The notes under the pieces were generated by a model. It did not search any database, was not told where the DNA came from, and saw only the letters and a list, made by a program, of their open reading frames with translations. Of a stretch of 64,000 nt of DNA, positions 9,046 through 18,928 are shown piece after piece. The stretch spans positions 62,001 through 126,000 of the forward strand of contig NZ_JAGRPU010000010.1 in NCBI RefSeq assembly GCF_024606225.1. The letters are read 5' to 3'. Source of the stretch: Endozoicomonas sp. ISHI1. Lineage in GTDB: Bacteria; Pseudomonadota; Gammaproteobacteria; Pseudomonadales; Endozoicomonadaceae. Every line of letters starts with the position of its first letter. Within the stretch, counting starts at the first letter, position 1. The translations under genes and the position numbers were made by a program.

Positions 9046-10373
9046 TGTCGCTCTCTGATGAACTTATTCAAAAACTGAAGTCAGTGCCTGTTGCCAAAAT
9101 GTCCGGGAGGATATCGGCGATTAAAGGTCTTCTTCTGGAAGCTAAAGGATTACGATTACCCATCGGACAGCTTTGCCATATCAACATGCAGAGTGGCCGT
9201 CAGGTGGAGGCAGAAGTGGTTGGATTTGACGGTGCCAGTCAGTTTCTGATGCCTCTCTCAACGACAATGGAAGGTCTGGCTGCCGGAGACAGAATAATTC
9301 CCGTCTCTCTCAATCACACCATGCCTGTGGGTGAAGAGTTGTTGGGGCGGGTGGTAGATGCCATGGGTAAGCCGCTTGATTCCAATGTTCTGAGTTTATC
9401 TGACCGAATCTCAATTCATTCCTCCCCCTTGAATCCTATGAGCAGAAAGCCGGTCGATGAGCCACTGGAAGTGGGCGTAAGAGTGATCGACAGTCTGCTG
9501 ACTTTAGGAAAAGGACAGCGAGTAGGGTTGTTTGCTGGCAGTGGCGTTGGTAAAAGCACACTGATGGGCATGATGACGCGCAATACCCGGGCGGATGTTA
9601 CTGTTGTCGGTCTGATCGGTGAACGTAGTCGCGAAGTAAAGGAGTTTGTTGATCAGATTCTGGGTATGGAAGGTCGGGAAAAAGCCGTTGTGGTGGCTTC
9701 ACCCGGGGATGAATCGCCTGTCCGCAGAATCCGTGCTGCACTTTATTGTCACCAAATAGCAGAGTATTTCAGAGATCAGGGCAAAACGGTTCTGCTGCTG
9801 ATGGACTCCCTGACCCGATATGCCCAGGCTCACCGTGAAATTGCGCTGGCTGTGGGTGAGGCTCCGGCAGCGAAAGGTTTTCCTCCTTCAGTATTTAGCA
9901 AGATTCCGATACTGCTGGAGCGGGCCGGAACGGGAATAGGTGAAGGTTCAGTAACGGCCATCTATACCGTACTGGCAGAAGGTGATGATATGCAGGAGCC
10001 CGTGGTAGATACTGCCCGCTCCATTCTGGATGGACATATTGTGCTCAGTCGCGAGCTGGCTGAAAGAGGACATTTCCCGGCCATTGATCTGGAAGCCTCC
10101 ATCAGCAGAACCATGTCTCAGCTGATAACAGAAGAACATGAAAAGTGTGCTCAGGCGTTCCGACGCTATCACAACCGGTATAATGAATTCAGAGAACTTA
10201 TGGCTATCGGGGCTTACAAACCCGGAGCAGATACCGAGCTTGATAAAGCTATTGAACATCGTCCGCAGATGGAACGTTTTTTACAGCAAAGCCGTTATGA
10301 ACAGGTTGATCTCTCTGGCAGCATTGAACAACTAATAAATATCTGGCGCTCTGATCAGGTTGTTACATCATGA
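9045..10373 (+). CDS. fliI: Flagellum-specific ATPase FliI
   Basis: The 442-residue F1-beta-like ATPase has Walker A AGSGVGKS at residues 164-171, Walker B VLLLMDSLTRYA near 247-258, and the FliI-typical GFPPSVFSKIPILLERAGTG. It energises type III export of rod, hook and filament subunits. The length matches the family (about 440-457). It overlaps fliH by 1 bp and fliJ by 4 bp, so the three export-ATPase-complex genes are translationally linked. Confidence 0.98.
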   Translation: MSLSDELIQKLKSVPVAKMSGRISAIKGLLLEAKGLRLPIGQLCHINMQSGRQVEAEVVGFDGASQFLMPLSTTMEGLAAGDRIIPVSLNHTMPVGEELLGRVVDAMGKPLDSNVLSLSDRISIHSSPLNPMSRKPVDEPLEVGVRVIDSLLTLGKGQRVGLFAGSGVGKSTLMGMMTRNTRADVTVVGLIGERSREVKEFVDQILGMEGREKAVVVASPGDESPVRRIRAALYCHQIAEYFRDQGKTVLLLMDSLTRYAQAHREIALAVGEAPAAKGFPPSVFSKIPILLERAGTGIGEGSVTAIYTVLAEGDDMQEPVVDTARSILDGHIVLSRELAERGHFPAIDLEASISRTMSQLITEEHEKCAQAFRRYHNRYNEFRELMAIGAYKPGADTELDKAIEHRPQMERFLQQSRYEQVDLSGSIEQLINIWRSDQVVTS

Positions 10374-10789
10374 GCAAGGCTCGGCGTCTGGAAAAAGCCC
10401 GGTCCGCACTGGAAAAAAAGAGCCAGTTCACTGAAAGAGAGAAGCAGCACGCGGAACAGAGTCTGGCCTCTCTCAATACCCAGAAAAAGCTGTTAAATGA
10501 TGCCCGGAAATCCTGCGATAGTTGTCCGGGAGAAAAACTTTCCTCACTATCCTGCTGGAGCCGCAGTCAGTTTGTTGAATTGCTTGCAGATGTTTCTGTT
10601 TTGCTGGAAGAGAAGATTAAAGCAGAGTCTGGAAATCTTGAGCAAATTAACCAGCGGCTGGAAGAAGAACGCAGAATGACCAGCGGCGTTGAACATCTGA
10701 AAAACAAAGCAAACGAGCAACAGCAGCAAAAACAGCTTCGGGATGAACTTCAGGAGACAGACCGACTGCTGCAGCGCTCCCCTCGCTAA
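10370..10789 (+). CDS. fliJ: Flagellar export protein FliJ
   Basis: The 139-residue protein is almost entirely charged coiled coil (KARRLEKARSALEKKSQFTEREKQHAEQSL, ending LRDELQETDRLLQRSPR), the hallmark of FliJ, the central stalk of the export ATPase. Similarity between FliJ proteins is low, so position directly after fliI with a 4-bp overlap (ATGA) is the strongest evidence. A 59-bp gap separates it from flgA. Confidence 0.88.
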   Translation: MSKARRLEKARSALEKKSQFTEREKQHAEQSLASLNTQKKLLNDARKSCDSCPGEKLSSLSCWSRSQFVELLADVSVLLEEKIKAESGNLEQINQRLEEERRMTSGVEHLKNKANEQQQQKQLRDELQETDRLLQRSPR

Positions 10790-10848
10790 TTCTGGCTTGC
10801 CTGTGTTAACCTGATATTTCGTCAGGTATTTTATGCAGGGAAGCATCT

Positions 10849-11577
10849 ATGCCGCTTGTCATATCGCATTTCAGACCGCTTTTCAGATCATCCATCATCA
10901 TCGCCTCTCTATTTTCTCCTCACACCTCTTCTGATACAAACCTTGCAAAAGAGATTGAACGCAGAGTGTATCAATCCGTTGAAAAAGAAGTGGCCGGTTT
11001 TATTCAATCGATTCCCGGTGCCCGCTATGAACTAAAAGTTCGCCCTCTTTCTTCCAGTAAGTCCCGAAGAACTTGCCAAGGCAATCTATCTGTCTCTGCA
11101 GGTTCCGGGACACGACCGCCTGTGGGGGCAGTCAAACGAATAGTAGAGTGCCCTGGTGAATGGCGAATGACAGTGATGGCTGAAAATAAAATTTTGGTAC
11201 CCGTTATTCACAGTATCCGAGCACTGGCCAGAGGTCAGAGGCTGACCGCCGATGCTCTTCAGTTTCTGGAAGTCGATTACAGCAGGCTGAGAGGTCAGTT
11301 TTTTACTGAGATCAGTGAAATCAGGGGGAGAGTCATCAAACGCAGTATTGGTGCACAGAAACTGATTTCAGCCAATATGCTTGAAAAAGACTATGTGATT
11401 CGCAAGGGGGAAATTGTTCAGATTATTGCCGGCGGTAATGGATTAGAGGTTTCTATGTCTGGGGCATCTCTGGATGATGGCGAAATACACGAAACAATAC
11501 GGGTAAGAAACCGGTCTTCCGGAAAAATTGTCCATGCAGAAGTGATCAGCACTGGGAAGGTTCGAATTCATCACTAA
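10849..11577 (+). CDS. flgA: P-ring assembly chaperone FlgA
   Basis: The 242-residue protein begins with a hydrophobic segment (SSIIIASLFSP) compatible with Sec export. The C-terminal SAF/FlgA domain includes LVPVIHSIRALARGQRLTADALQFLEVDYSRLRGQFFTEISEIRGR, then RSIGAQKLISANMLEKDYVIRKGEIVQIIAGGNGLEVSMSGASLDDG. FlgA is the periplasmic chaperone for P-ring (FlgI) assembly. In most lateral clusters flgA sits with flgM and flgN; here it closes the fliEFGHIJ block, a local rearrangement. Confidence 0.92.
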   Translation: MPLVISHFRPLFRSSIIIASLFSPHTSSDTNLAKEIERRVYQSVEKEVAGFIQSIPGARYELKVRPLSSSKSRRTCQGNLSVSAGSGTRPPVGAVKRIVECPGEWRMTVMAENKILVPVIHSIRALARGQRLTADALQFLEVDYSRLRGQFFTEISEIRGRVIKRSIGAQKLISANMLEKDYVIRKGEIVQIIAGGNGLEVSMSGASLDDGEIHETIRVRNRSSGKIVHAEVISTGKVRIHH

Positions 11578-11594
11578 TTTTTTTCTGAATACAT

Positions 11595-11650
11595 TAATCA
11601 GCGTCTGATTAGGTGATTTATCAAAAAATTAATTAATCAGCAGATGATTT
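11595..11650. promoter_or_regulatory. Paired palindromic operator-like sites before the methylase-like gene
   Basis: A perfect 17-bp palindrome TAATCAG-CGT-CTGATTA lies at 11595-11611. A second, imperfect copy (TAATCAG-CAG-ATGATTT) lies at 11634-11650, 39 bp further on. The AT-rich 114-bp gap between flgA and the 11692 gene contains little else. The same perfect palindrome with another 3-bp centre lies at 21149-21165 over the fliD start. Spacing and symmetry suggest a dimeric DNA-binding regulator, but which one is unknown. Confidence 0.5.
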
Positions 11651-11691
11651 AGTCAGTAACCATTAAATTAACCCTTTCAGAGAATGATTTT

Positions 11692-13470
11692 ATGAGCCGC
11701 GACATCGTTAATGCCCTTGTTCCGGGTACGTTACAGAGTAAAAACTGGTACCAGGCTTACCTGATTTTGCTTGGCCAGCTGTTTGCCTGGGCAAGGTTGT
11801 CGGAACTGGAGTTTTTGCCCGAGCGGGAGTTGCCAGACAAACATTCTGAACTCGAGCAGCTGTTCAGAGAAATCGGGCAGAGAAAAGTACCAGAGACTTT
11901 TGCCAATAGGGATCAACGTATCTGGCAAATAGCCTGGCAACAGGGAGATGAATTACCTGAACAGATCCCAGTCGATGAAATTACCCGAGCCTGCCACTCA
12001 GTGATGACCGCAAAGAGGCATAATTTACTGAAATACAATGAGATTCCTCTGGCCTTACATCATCGATTCAGACCACACTCCTTTGCATTGCCCGAAGCCA
12101 TTGGCGGTTTGCTGCAAGCGTTGTCAGGATCAGGGGGCAGTTGTTATCTGCCCAATGCCGATAGCTTTATTTTGGGAGCGGATCTTGCGCTTACCGGTCA
12201 GGTTTATTCTGAGCAGTCCTCTATCAGTAAGTTGGATGCTCTGAGTGTTCTGATTAATCCGGATATTCATATTGCGCAGGGGCATCCGGTACTTGAGCCT
12301 GCTTTTTTTGAATCGGGCCAACTGCAAAAGTTTGATCATGGGGTAGGCCTTCTTACAGCAGACCGCCGTTACAAAGTGAATGAAGTCAGAGATATTTTCC
12401 AACGGCTGGATACCCGGGTTCGTAATGAAGAAATGCTTTTTATCCGTCATATGTTCTGGCGCTGTTCAGAGCAGGTTGTTATTGCTGTGTCAGGAGGATT
12501 TCTTCAGAAAAATACCGAGCATCATATTGCCTTTCGCCGCTGGTTATTAAAACAGAACAGGCTGCACGCTATTATTAAACTGCCTAAAGGACTGCTACCC
12601 GGGCGGGCCACACCACTCTACGTGCTTGTAGCAAAACGACAAGTTACTAACAATATGCATTTGATAGACGCCAGCAGTGATTATTTTAAAGCGACTCCTG
12701 TGCGCAAAAAAGGAGCAGCCAGAATTCAGCTGAATAATGTCGATGTCATTCTGGAACAAATGAATGAGGAAACGGCTAGCCCCCGTTTCTCAAAAAAAGT
12801 GGATAAAAGGCAGCTCATTCAGGGCAGTGTTATTCTCGATCCCGGACATTATTGTGCTGACACCCGACGCATTGATTTACTCGGCAAGCCCGTCGCTGCC
12901 ACTCATTTAGAGTCATTGGTTGATATCATAAGAGCTCAGGCTCTACGTGATAATAATCTGGAAAAACAGACCTTTCTGGAAGTGACAGCCAATGACATTA
13001 ATGAGGCTGGAGAGGTTGAGCACCCTGAAAAAGAAATTCATGTTGATGAAAAAGGGCTGAAACGAGCAAAACAACAATTACTGAGACCAGGAGATGTTCT
13101 TGTGGTCATTAAGGGACAGGCGGGGCGAATCGCCATCGTACCCGATGTCTGTGGATTAAACTGGGTGGCTAATCAGTCCTTTGTTATTTTACGACTAAAG
13201 CAAAATACTTATCTCAATAGTTCTATTGTTTTATTTCGGTTCCTGCGTTCACAAACTGGCAAGATATTGCTTGATAGTATTTGTACAGAAAGTCAGGTAC
13301 CGTTTATTCATGGCAATGATTTAAAACAACTTCCTGTTCCCGAGTGGTCTTCCTTTGAACAGCAGCAGGCAGAACAGTCTCACAGAGAAATTCTCAAACT
13401 CTATGCCCAGGTTCGCTTTATTCGTGATAAAGCCCGAATGATAGAAAATGAACTGCTAAAAGAAGCTTGA
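11692..13470 (+). CDS. Degenerate N6-adenine methyltransferase-like / HsdS-like fusion in flagellar locus
   Basis: The 592-residue protein has two halves. Residues about 100-320 follow the type I N6-adenine DNA methylase layout: [21 protein letters not shown] at 246-266, GGFL at 268-271, [22 protein letters not shown] at 281-302. The SAM-binding motif (normally DPxCGSG) is replaced by text around 146-170, and the catalytic NPPY/F reads NPDI at 189-192. Residues about 404-592 resemble an HsdS target-recognition half ([35 protein letters not shown], then [17 protein letters not shown]). It therefore probably binds DNA or a nucleoprotein without methylating it; a regulatory role in flagellar expression is only an inference. 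Its last 15 bp overlap the convergent fliP gene. No hsdR is present. Confidence 0.7.
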   Translation: MSRDIVNALVPGTLQSKNWYQAYLILLGQLFAWARLSELEFLPERELPDKHSELEQLFREIGQRKVPETFANRDQRIWQIAWQQGDELPEQIPVDEITRACHSVMTAKRHNLLKYNEIPLALHHRFRPHSFALPEAIGGLLQALSGSGGSCYLPNADSFILGADLALTGQVYSEQSSISKLDALSVLINPDIHIAQGHPVLEPAFFESGQLQKFDHGVGLLTADRRYKVNEVRDIFQRLDTRVRNEEMLFIRHMFWRCSEQVVIAVSGGFLQKNTEHHIAFRRWLLKQNRLHAIIKLPKGLLPGRATPLYVLVAKRQVTNNMHLIDASSDYFKATPVRKKGAARIQLNNVDVILEQMNEETASPRFSKKVDKRQLIQGSVILDPGHYCADTRRIDLLGKPVAATHLESLVDIIRAQALRDNNLEKQTFLEVTANDINEAGEVEHPEKEIHVDEKGLKRAKQQLLRPGDVLVVIKGQAGRIAIVPDVCGLNWVANQSFVILRLKQNTYLNSSIVLFRFLRSQTGKILLDSICTESQVPFIHGNDLKQLPVPEWSSFEQQQAEQSHREILKLYAQVRFIRDKARMIENELLKEA

Positions 13471-14196
13471 TGCCAGGGTACCCATAATCATGGCCCAGCC
13501 GTCTACCAGAACAAACAGCATCAATTTGAAAGGCAGCGAAATCATCTGGGGCGACAGCATAATCATGCCCATGGCCATCAGAACACTGGCAACGACAAGA
13601 TCAATCACCAGAAAGGGAATGTAGATAACAAAGCCAATTTGAAAAGCAGTTTTCAATTCACTGGTCACAAAAGCGGGAATGGCGATGGAGAAAGGCGTAT
13701 CTGCAACATTTATCGGTGGAGTGGTATCGGCAATTTGATAAAACAATTCCAGATCCGTATCTCTGGTCTGGCGCAGCATAAAATCTTTGACTGGAATGCC
13801 TGCCTGTTTTAAAGCCTCCATCAGTGTTAAATGGTCATCCAGATAAGGTTCAACCGCTTGGGCATAAACAACCCCAAATAATGGTTGCATTATAATCAGG
13901 GTCAGTGCCAGTGCTATACCCAATAAAACTTGAGTGGGCGGTGTCTGTTGTAAGCCCAGAGCCTGACGCAGAATTGCCAGAACAATAATAATCCGGGTAA
14001 AAGACGTCATCATTAACAGTGCAGCAGGAATAAAGCTCAGTGCCGTCATCAGAATCAGAATCTGAAGACTGGCGCTGTATTCCTGAGAATCACCATTACT
14101 GGTGACTGTCATTAATGGAAAGCCTTCCTGCGCCCAGATGGGTGACGAAGTCAGGAGCAAAGTCAGGCCACAAAGGGCATAGATCAGCGACCTCAT
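13456..14196 (-). CDS. fliP: Flagellar export gate protein FliP
   Basis: The 246-residue protein has a cleavable N-terminal signal ([22 protein letters not shown]) and the FliP core: [38 protein letters not shown], then [44 protein letters not shown]-like text with GMIMLSP. It forms the export pore with FliQ and FliR. It is the last gene of the leftward fliQ-fliR-flhB-flhA-fliM-fliN-fliP group, and its 3' end overlaps the convergent methylase-like gene by 15 bp. No fliO is present, as in lateral systems. Confidence 0.96.
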   Translation of the reverse strand: MRSLIYALCGLTLLLTSSPIWAQEGFPLMTVTSNGDSQEYSASLQILILMTALSFIPAALLMMTSFTRIIIVLAILRQALGLQQTPPTQVLLGIALALTLIIMQPLFGVVYAQAVEPYLDDHLTLMEALKQAGIPVKDFMLRQTRDTDLELFYQIADTTPPINVADTPFSIAIPAFVTSELKTAFQIGFVIYIPFLVIDLVVASVLMAMGMIMLSPQMISLPFKLMLFVLVDGWAMIMGTLASSFF

Positions 14197-14205
14197 AAGT
14201 ACAGA

Positions 14206-14604
14206 TCAGGCCAGTTTTTTCAGACGTTCTGATTCGCTGATTACATCCAGCAGGCGAATGCCGTACTTGTCGTTGATCACCACAACTTCGGCGTAGGCTA
14301 CCAGAGTGCCATTGACTTTCACTTCCAGAGGCTCGGAGGCTTCTTTTTCCAGCTCAACAATTGAGCCTTTATTAAGGTGCATTAGCTCACCAATGTTTAT
14401 TTCTGTGCTGCCCAGTTCCAGAGACAGTGTCACCGGAATGTCAAGAATCATGCCCAAGTCACTGACTGACTGCGGCAGGTTGTTGGTATCTTCTAACTCT
14501 CTGGAGGTGGTTTCTGATTCCAGACTGTCCTGAAGACTGACACCATCTTCTGCAGGTTGTGGCGAGGCCATTTCCTGCTCGTTTTCATTTTCTTCATTAC
14601 TCAT
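14206..14604 (-). CDS. fliN: Flagellar switch protein FliN
   Basis: The 132-residue protein has an acidic, low-complexity N-terminal third followed by the SpoA/C-ring domain: LGMILDIPVTLSLELGSTEINIGELMHLNKGSIVELEKEASEPLEVKVNGTLVAYAEVVVINDKYGIRL. FliN builds the base of the C ring with FliM and receives export cargo. It lies 24 bp after fliM and 9 bp before fliP. Length and motif order are typical. Confidence 0.96.
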   Translation of the reverse strand: MSNEENENEQEMASPQPAEDGVSLQDSLESETTSRELEDTNNLPQSVSDLGMILDIPVTLSLELGSTEINIGELMHLNKGSIVELEKEASEPLEVKVNGTLVAYAEVVVINDKYGIRLLDVISESERLKKLA

Positions 14605-14628
14605 AAACGTCTCTTCCTCGGTCAGACT

Positions 14629-15600
14629 TTAGTCTGTCTCTTTTGAATACAGAGATTTAAGAATTTTCATGGCCAGCATATTATTCACAGTGCAGACGTC
14701 AGCACGGTAAGCTGGAATGCCTGCGAACTTGACCGTGACACTGCTGGGAATATCTGCCTGAATGATCTGTCCGGCTTTCAGCCTTAGCACATCGCGAAGG
14801 CTCAGCTTCAACTCGCATAATCGGGCAGAGACTTCCAAAGGCGCCTGCATAACCCCGGCCATCATGTTACGTTGCCAGGTGGGGTCCTGTTCAGTGAATT
14901 TAAAGGCCTGCAGCTTTTCTCTAACCGGTTCCAGAGCCTGATAAGGCATGATGATATGAAATGGGCTTTCCGTGGAGCCCAGGGAAATAGTGAAGCGACT
15001 CAACAGGATAATCTCGGTATCCGAGCGAAAAACGGTGGAAATGGGGCGGTTATGATTTTCAGCAAGGCGTATTTTGAAAGAAAGAATACTACTCCAGGCT
15101 TCGGTCTGATCATCCGCTGCAGATTTTAGCAGGCGTTCCATGATGCGAATCTCGGCGTTAGTCAGCTCCTCTTCATGGCTTTCGTGAAACTCGCCGGTAC
15201 CACTGAAAAAAATGTCCACAAGAGAATATAAAAGCGGTGTCTCTATGGCCATGAAACCAGCACACTTCAGTGTTGTAGAGCGGTAGATATACTGCACATC
15301 AGGTATATCTTCCTGATGCAGATAATCACCGATTTGCAGGGAATCTACAGATTCAAAATGAACATCTACCGGTCGACGAAAAACAGCAGTGAGACTGTGA
15401 CGAAATAATTGGGAGAATCGCCGGTAGATCAGTTCAAGGGTTGGCAAAAGGTCATGAATCTTATAATCCGGGTTTGTCAGATCATAAGTTGTCAGATCCT
15501 TGAATTTTGAAGGCGGGTGAATACGGCGAGTCTTTGTTTCACCCGATAGGCTGGATTTGGTATTGTCTGATAAAGATTTCCGTTCCATGGGAAATTCCAT
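14629..15600 (-). CDS. fliM: Flagellar switch protein FliM
   Basis: The 323-residue protein has the FliM middle domain (LELIYRRFSQLFRHSLTAVFRRPVDVHF, LYSLVDIFFSG) and a C-terminal SpoA domain (LRDVLRLKAGQIIQADIPSSVTVKFAGIPAYRADVCTVNNMLAMKI). The typical N-terminal CheY-binding motif (LSQxEIDALL) is absent, so this rotor may not be governed by CheY. That agrees with lateral flagella, which generally do not switch direction. The second ATG at 15588 has a better-spaced GGAA and may be the true start. It lies 67 bp after flhA. Confidence 0.93.
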   Translation of the reverse strand: MEFPMERKSLSDNTKSSLSGETKTRRIHPPSKFKDLTTYDLTNPDYKIHDLLPTLELIYRRFSQLFRHSLTAVFRRPVDVHFESVDSLQIGDYLHQEDIPDVQYIYRSTTLKCAGFMAIETPLLYSLVDIFFSGTGEFHESHEEELTNAEIRIMERLLKSAADDQTEAWSSILSFKIRLAENHNRPISTVFRSDTEIILLSRFTISLGSTESPFHIIMPYQALEPVREKLQAFKFTEQDPTWQRNMMAGVMQAPLEVSARLCELKLSLRDVLRLKAGQIIQADIPSSVTVKFAGIPAYRADVCTVNNMLAMKILKSLYSKETD

Positions 15601-15667
15601 ATAACTGGCTTATAACCAGATAATTCTTGTTATTAAAAAACATACCGCTATTAGCTGATAAAGACAA

Positions 15668-17770
15668 TCAGCCAATCTTGCCTACCACAATGACTTCTTT
15701 ATTTTCAGGGATTTCATTAAACGACAACACATGCATGCCCTCGGTACATAAGCGGGCATATCTGGCCATGGCCGGGCGAAGTGATGCATTGACCAGCATA
15801 ACAGGCACTTTTCCTTCAGCAGCAAGGTTGGCAGAAACTTCTGGCATTTGAACCTGCAGTTGCTCCGCAATTCGTGGTTCAAGTGGCAGTGTGTCAGGGG
15901 AAAAGTCGTTACTCTGTCGGGCCTGTTGGTAACTTTGCATAATGATCTGTTCCAGCTCTGAGCTCATGGTGACAACCGGTATTTCAGAGGTGTTACCTAC
16001 CAGGTTCTGAATAATGCTGCGCCGCAGGGCAATACGAACTTCAGAGGTCAGCAAGTGTGGTTCTGTAATCCGTTCAGACGATTCCAGCAGGGTGCTGGCG
16101 ATGGTTTGAATATCGCTGACAGAGACATCTTCGGTCAGCAAATCTCTGAGTATCCGGGAAAACACACTCATGGATAGTTTCTTGGGAATAAGATCTTCAG
16201 CCAGTTTCGGGGAATAGTGCGTCAGCTTATCCAGCAGTTGCACCACCTCATCATGCCCAAGCAGCTCACTGGCGTGTTCATCAATAATTTTATTAAGGTG
16301 TGTAGCAATAACTGTCGCAGCGTCGACTACCGTGTAACCAAGTCCAACAGCATGTTCCCGCTCGGAAGTTTCAATCCAGAGTGCTTCCAGTCCGTAAGCA
16401 GGCTCTGAAGTGGCAATACCATTTATCTCACCAAACACTTCACCGGGATTGATCGCCAATAAACGCATAGGCTCAATCTGTCCTTCGGCGACAATGACAC
16501 CCTTGAGCAAGATGTTGTAGCTGTCTGGTTTCAGGTTCAGGTTATCTTTCACGTGCACACTGGGAATCAGAAAGCCCAGCTCCCGGGATTGGGTTTTACG
16601 AATGCCTTTAAGTTGAGTGAGTAATTGTGCACCCTGTTTTTCATCTGCCAGAGGAATGAGTTTATATCCCAGCTCAAGCCCCAGGGTATCTACCGGGGGA
16701 ATATCTCCCCATGACCAGGGTGTAGATTCACCAACATCTTCTGTATTGGCCTGAGTCGGGCTGGATTCGGGATCATCCTTCTGACTTTTGCTGGTCCACC
16801 AGGCCAGAAAAGCCACAATTAAGCCCAGGCTGAGAAAGGGCACATGGGGCATACCGGGAACAATACCTATCACCATTAAAATCATGGCAGTAAGGCCCAA
16901 AGCTTTTGGAGAAGAAAACATCTGCTCGGAAACCTGATGCCCCACATCTGCAGATTCAGAAACACGGGTCACCATGATAGCCGCAGAGGTGGACAGAAGC
17001 AGCGAAGGAATCTGAGCCACCAGGCCATCACCAATCGTCAGAAGAGAATAAACAGCAAAGGCTTCCCCGGCGGATAACCCCTGACCAATGGTGCCTATCA
17101 GCATTCCACCAATGATATTGATGGCAAGAATAAGCAGACCGGCCACAGCATCGCCCCGGACAAACTTGCTGGCACCGTCCATTGAGCCGTAGAAGTCTGC
17201 CTCCCGACGTACACTTTCCCGCCGGTCGTGCGCTTCCTGCTGATCAATAACGCCGGCATTGAGGTCTGCATCGATGGACATCTGCTTGCCTGGCAGAGCA
17301 TCGAGAGTAAAGCGGGCGGTCACTTCAGAAATACGACCAGCGCCTTTAGTGACCACGACAAAGTTGATAATCACCAGAATAAAGAACACCACCAGTCCGA
17401 CGACGTAACTGTTGCCAATAACGACCTCACCAAAGGATTGAATCACCTTTCCGGCAGCGCCATTGCCGGTGTGTCCATTGAGGAGAACGACCCGGGTCGA
17501 TGCCACGTTCAGGGCGAGGCGCAATAAAGTGGAAACCAGCAGGATGGTTGGAAACACGGCAAATTCAAGAGGCCGAAGTGTGTAGATACTGACCAAAAGG
17601 ATAAGCAGCGACAATGCGATGTTGAAGGTAAAGAATACATCCAGCATAAAAGGCGGCATGGGCAGTGTAACCATACCGAGCGTCATCAGAACGATCAGCG
17701 GAATCCCGATATTCAGGTTGCCGCTTTTGGGCGACATCATGTATAGCAGACGTTGAGCTTCCTTGATCAT
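15668..17770 (-). CDS. flhA: Flagellar export gate protein FlhA
   Basis: The 700-residue protein matches the usual FlhA length (about 690). The membrane half contains the conserved FHIPEP-region motifs (LRPLEFAVFPTILLVSTLLRLALNVASTRVVLL, GAGRISEVTARFTLDALPGKQMSIDADLNAG, and DFYGSMDGASKFVRGDA). The C-terminal cytoplasmic ring domain begins near residue 340. FlhA is the proton-driven export gate and chaperone docking ring. Its start overlaps the flhB stop by 4 bp. Its placement before fliM differs from the usual fliMNPQR-flhBA order. Confidence 0.98.
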   Translation of the reverse strand: MIKEAQRLLYMMSPKSGNLNIGIPLIVLMTLGMVTLPMPPFMLDVFFTFNIALSLLILLVSIYTLRPLEFAVFPTILLVSTLLRLALNVASTRVVLLNGHTGNGAAGKVIQSFGEVVIGNSYVVGLVVFFILVIINFVVVTKGAGRISEVTARFTLDALPGKQMSIDADLNAGVIDQQEAHDRRESVRREADFYGSMDGASKFVRGDAVAGLLILAINIIGGMLIGTIGQGLSAGEAFAVYSLLTIGDGLVAQIPSLLLSTSAAIMVTRVSESADVGHQVSEQMFSSPKALGLTAMILMVIGIVPGMPHVPFLSLGLIVAFLAWWTSKSQKDDPESSPTQANTEDVGESTPWSWGDIPPVDTLGLELGYKLIPLADEKQGAQLLTQLKGIRKTQSRELGFLIPSVHVKDNLNLKPDSYNILLKGVIVAEGQIEPMRLLAINPGEVFGEINGIATSEPAYGLEALWIETSEREHAVGLGYTVVDAATVIATHLNKIIDEHASELLGHDEVVQLLDKLTHYSPKLAEDLIPKKLSMSVFSRILRDLLTEDVSVSDIQTIASTLLESSERITEPHLLTSEVRIALRRSIIQNLVGNTSEIPVVTMSSELEQIIMQSYQQARQSNDFSPDTLPLEPRIAEQLQVQMPEVSANLAAEGKVPVMLVNASLRPAMARYARLCTEGMHVLSFNEIPENKEVIVVGKIG

Positions 17771-18918
17771 TGTCTCTTTTTATCCCATTTTTCCCGGAAG
17801 GCACTGGGGATTTCCGGTATTGGTAAATCGGGTGCCTTGCCTCTGCGTCCGGCCTGAAAGTCATTCAGATGATGGACGTAAGCCAAAATTTGAGCAACGG
17901 CCAAAAACAGGTCGTCGGCTATTTCCTGATTCAACTGTGTCGTATGATAAATCACCCGGGTTAACGTCGGAGACTGTACCACCGGTTTATTATATTCCCG
18001 CGCTACAGCACAGATGCGCAGGGCTACCCGGTCAACTCCTTTTGCCACGACATAAGGGGCTCTGGCCTTATCCAGATCATACTTCAGAGCTACAGCAAAG
18101 TGAGTTGGGTTGGTGATTATTACATCTGCTGAAGGAACGGCCTGCATCATTCTGCGGCCAGCAATTTCCTGTTGCTTCTCTCGCAGTTTTGAACGAAGTT
18201 CTGGCTGACCTTCAGACTCCTTCATTTCATCACGCATTTCCTTGTGTGTCATGCGCAGTTTTTTCATGTGGTTCCATCTTTGAAAAGGCACATCGATAAA
18301 ACAGATCAGCAGCAGGGCGCTGACCAGAATTGTGATGGCCATGGCCAGATGGCTCAGCCCCTCTGACACTGCATGAACGAGCGGCAGCCGGTTCAACCAG
18401 AGTACATCCCGAAAGAACCACTGATTAATGAGCCAGAGAGAAAAAGCCAGCAGCGAGATTTTGGCAATGGACTTTAGCAACTCAATCATGGAGTTGGCAG
18501 AAAACATGCGTTTAATGCCTTTGAAGAAACTGATGCGTTCAGCCTTGGGTCGTATCTGTTTATTTGAGAATATCCAGCCTCCTAAAGCCGCTGAAGCGGC
18601 TATTGAAGCCAGAATGACAATCAACATAAAGGGCAGCAGGCCGGAGAAGCCCTGAGTTATGCTGATGATCAGGTGCTCCGTTAGCCAGCTTTCCTGACGC
18701 AATGCGTCTCTTTCAAACCTGAAGCTTTTGTGCATAACCTGAAACAGCTGGTCACGAATGAGCCCACCACTGAGCCAGAAAGCGGCCAGAGTTGAAGCCA
18801 GTAGGGCAAAGGTGACCAGTTCCCGGGATCGGGGGACCTGACCTTCGTCACGGCTCTTTTGAAGTTTTCGTTCTGAGGGTTCTTCTGAGCGTTCCCCGGT
18901 CTGTCCTTCTTCTGCCAT
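17767..18918 (-). CDS. flhB: Flagellar export switch protein FlhB
   Basis: The 383-residue protein has an acidic N-terminus (MAEEGQTGERSEEPSERKL), four membrane helices, and the autocleavage motif NPTH at residues 270-273 followed by FAVALKYD. FlhB self-cleaves between Asn and Pro to switch export from rod/hook to filament substrates. The length is typical. It lies 10 bp after fliR and overlaps flhA by 4 bp. Confidence 0.98.
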   Translation of the reverse strand: MAEEGQTGERSEEPSERKLQKSRDEGQVPRSRELVTFALLASTLAAFWLSGGLIRDQLFQVMHKSFRFERDALRQESWLTEHLIISITQGFSGLLPFMLIVILASIAASAALGGWIFSNKQIRPKAERISFFKGIKRMFSANSMIELLKSIAKISLLAFSLWLINQWFFRDVLWLNRLPLVHAVSEGLSHLAMAITILVSALLLICFIDVPFQRWNHMKKLRMTHKEMRDEMKESEGQPELRSKLREKQQEIAGRRMMQAVPSADVIITNPTHFAVALKYDLDKARAPYVVAKGVDRVALRICAVAREYNKPVVQSPTLTRVIYHTTQLNQEIADDLFLAVAQILAYVHHLNDFQAGRRGKAPDLPIPEIPSAFREKWDKKRQ

Positions 18919-18928
18919 CTTGAAATAC

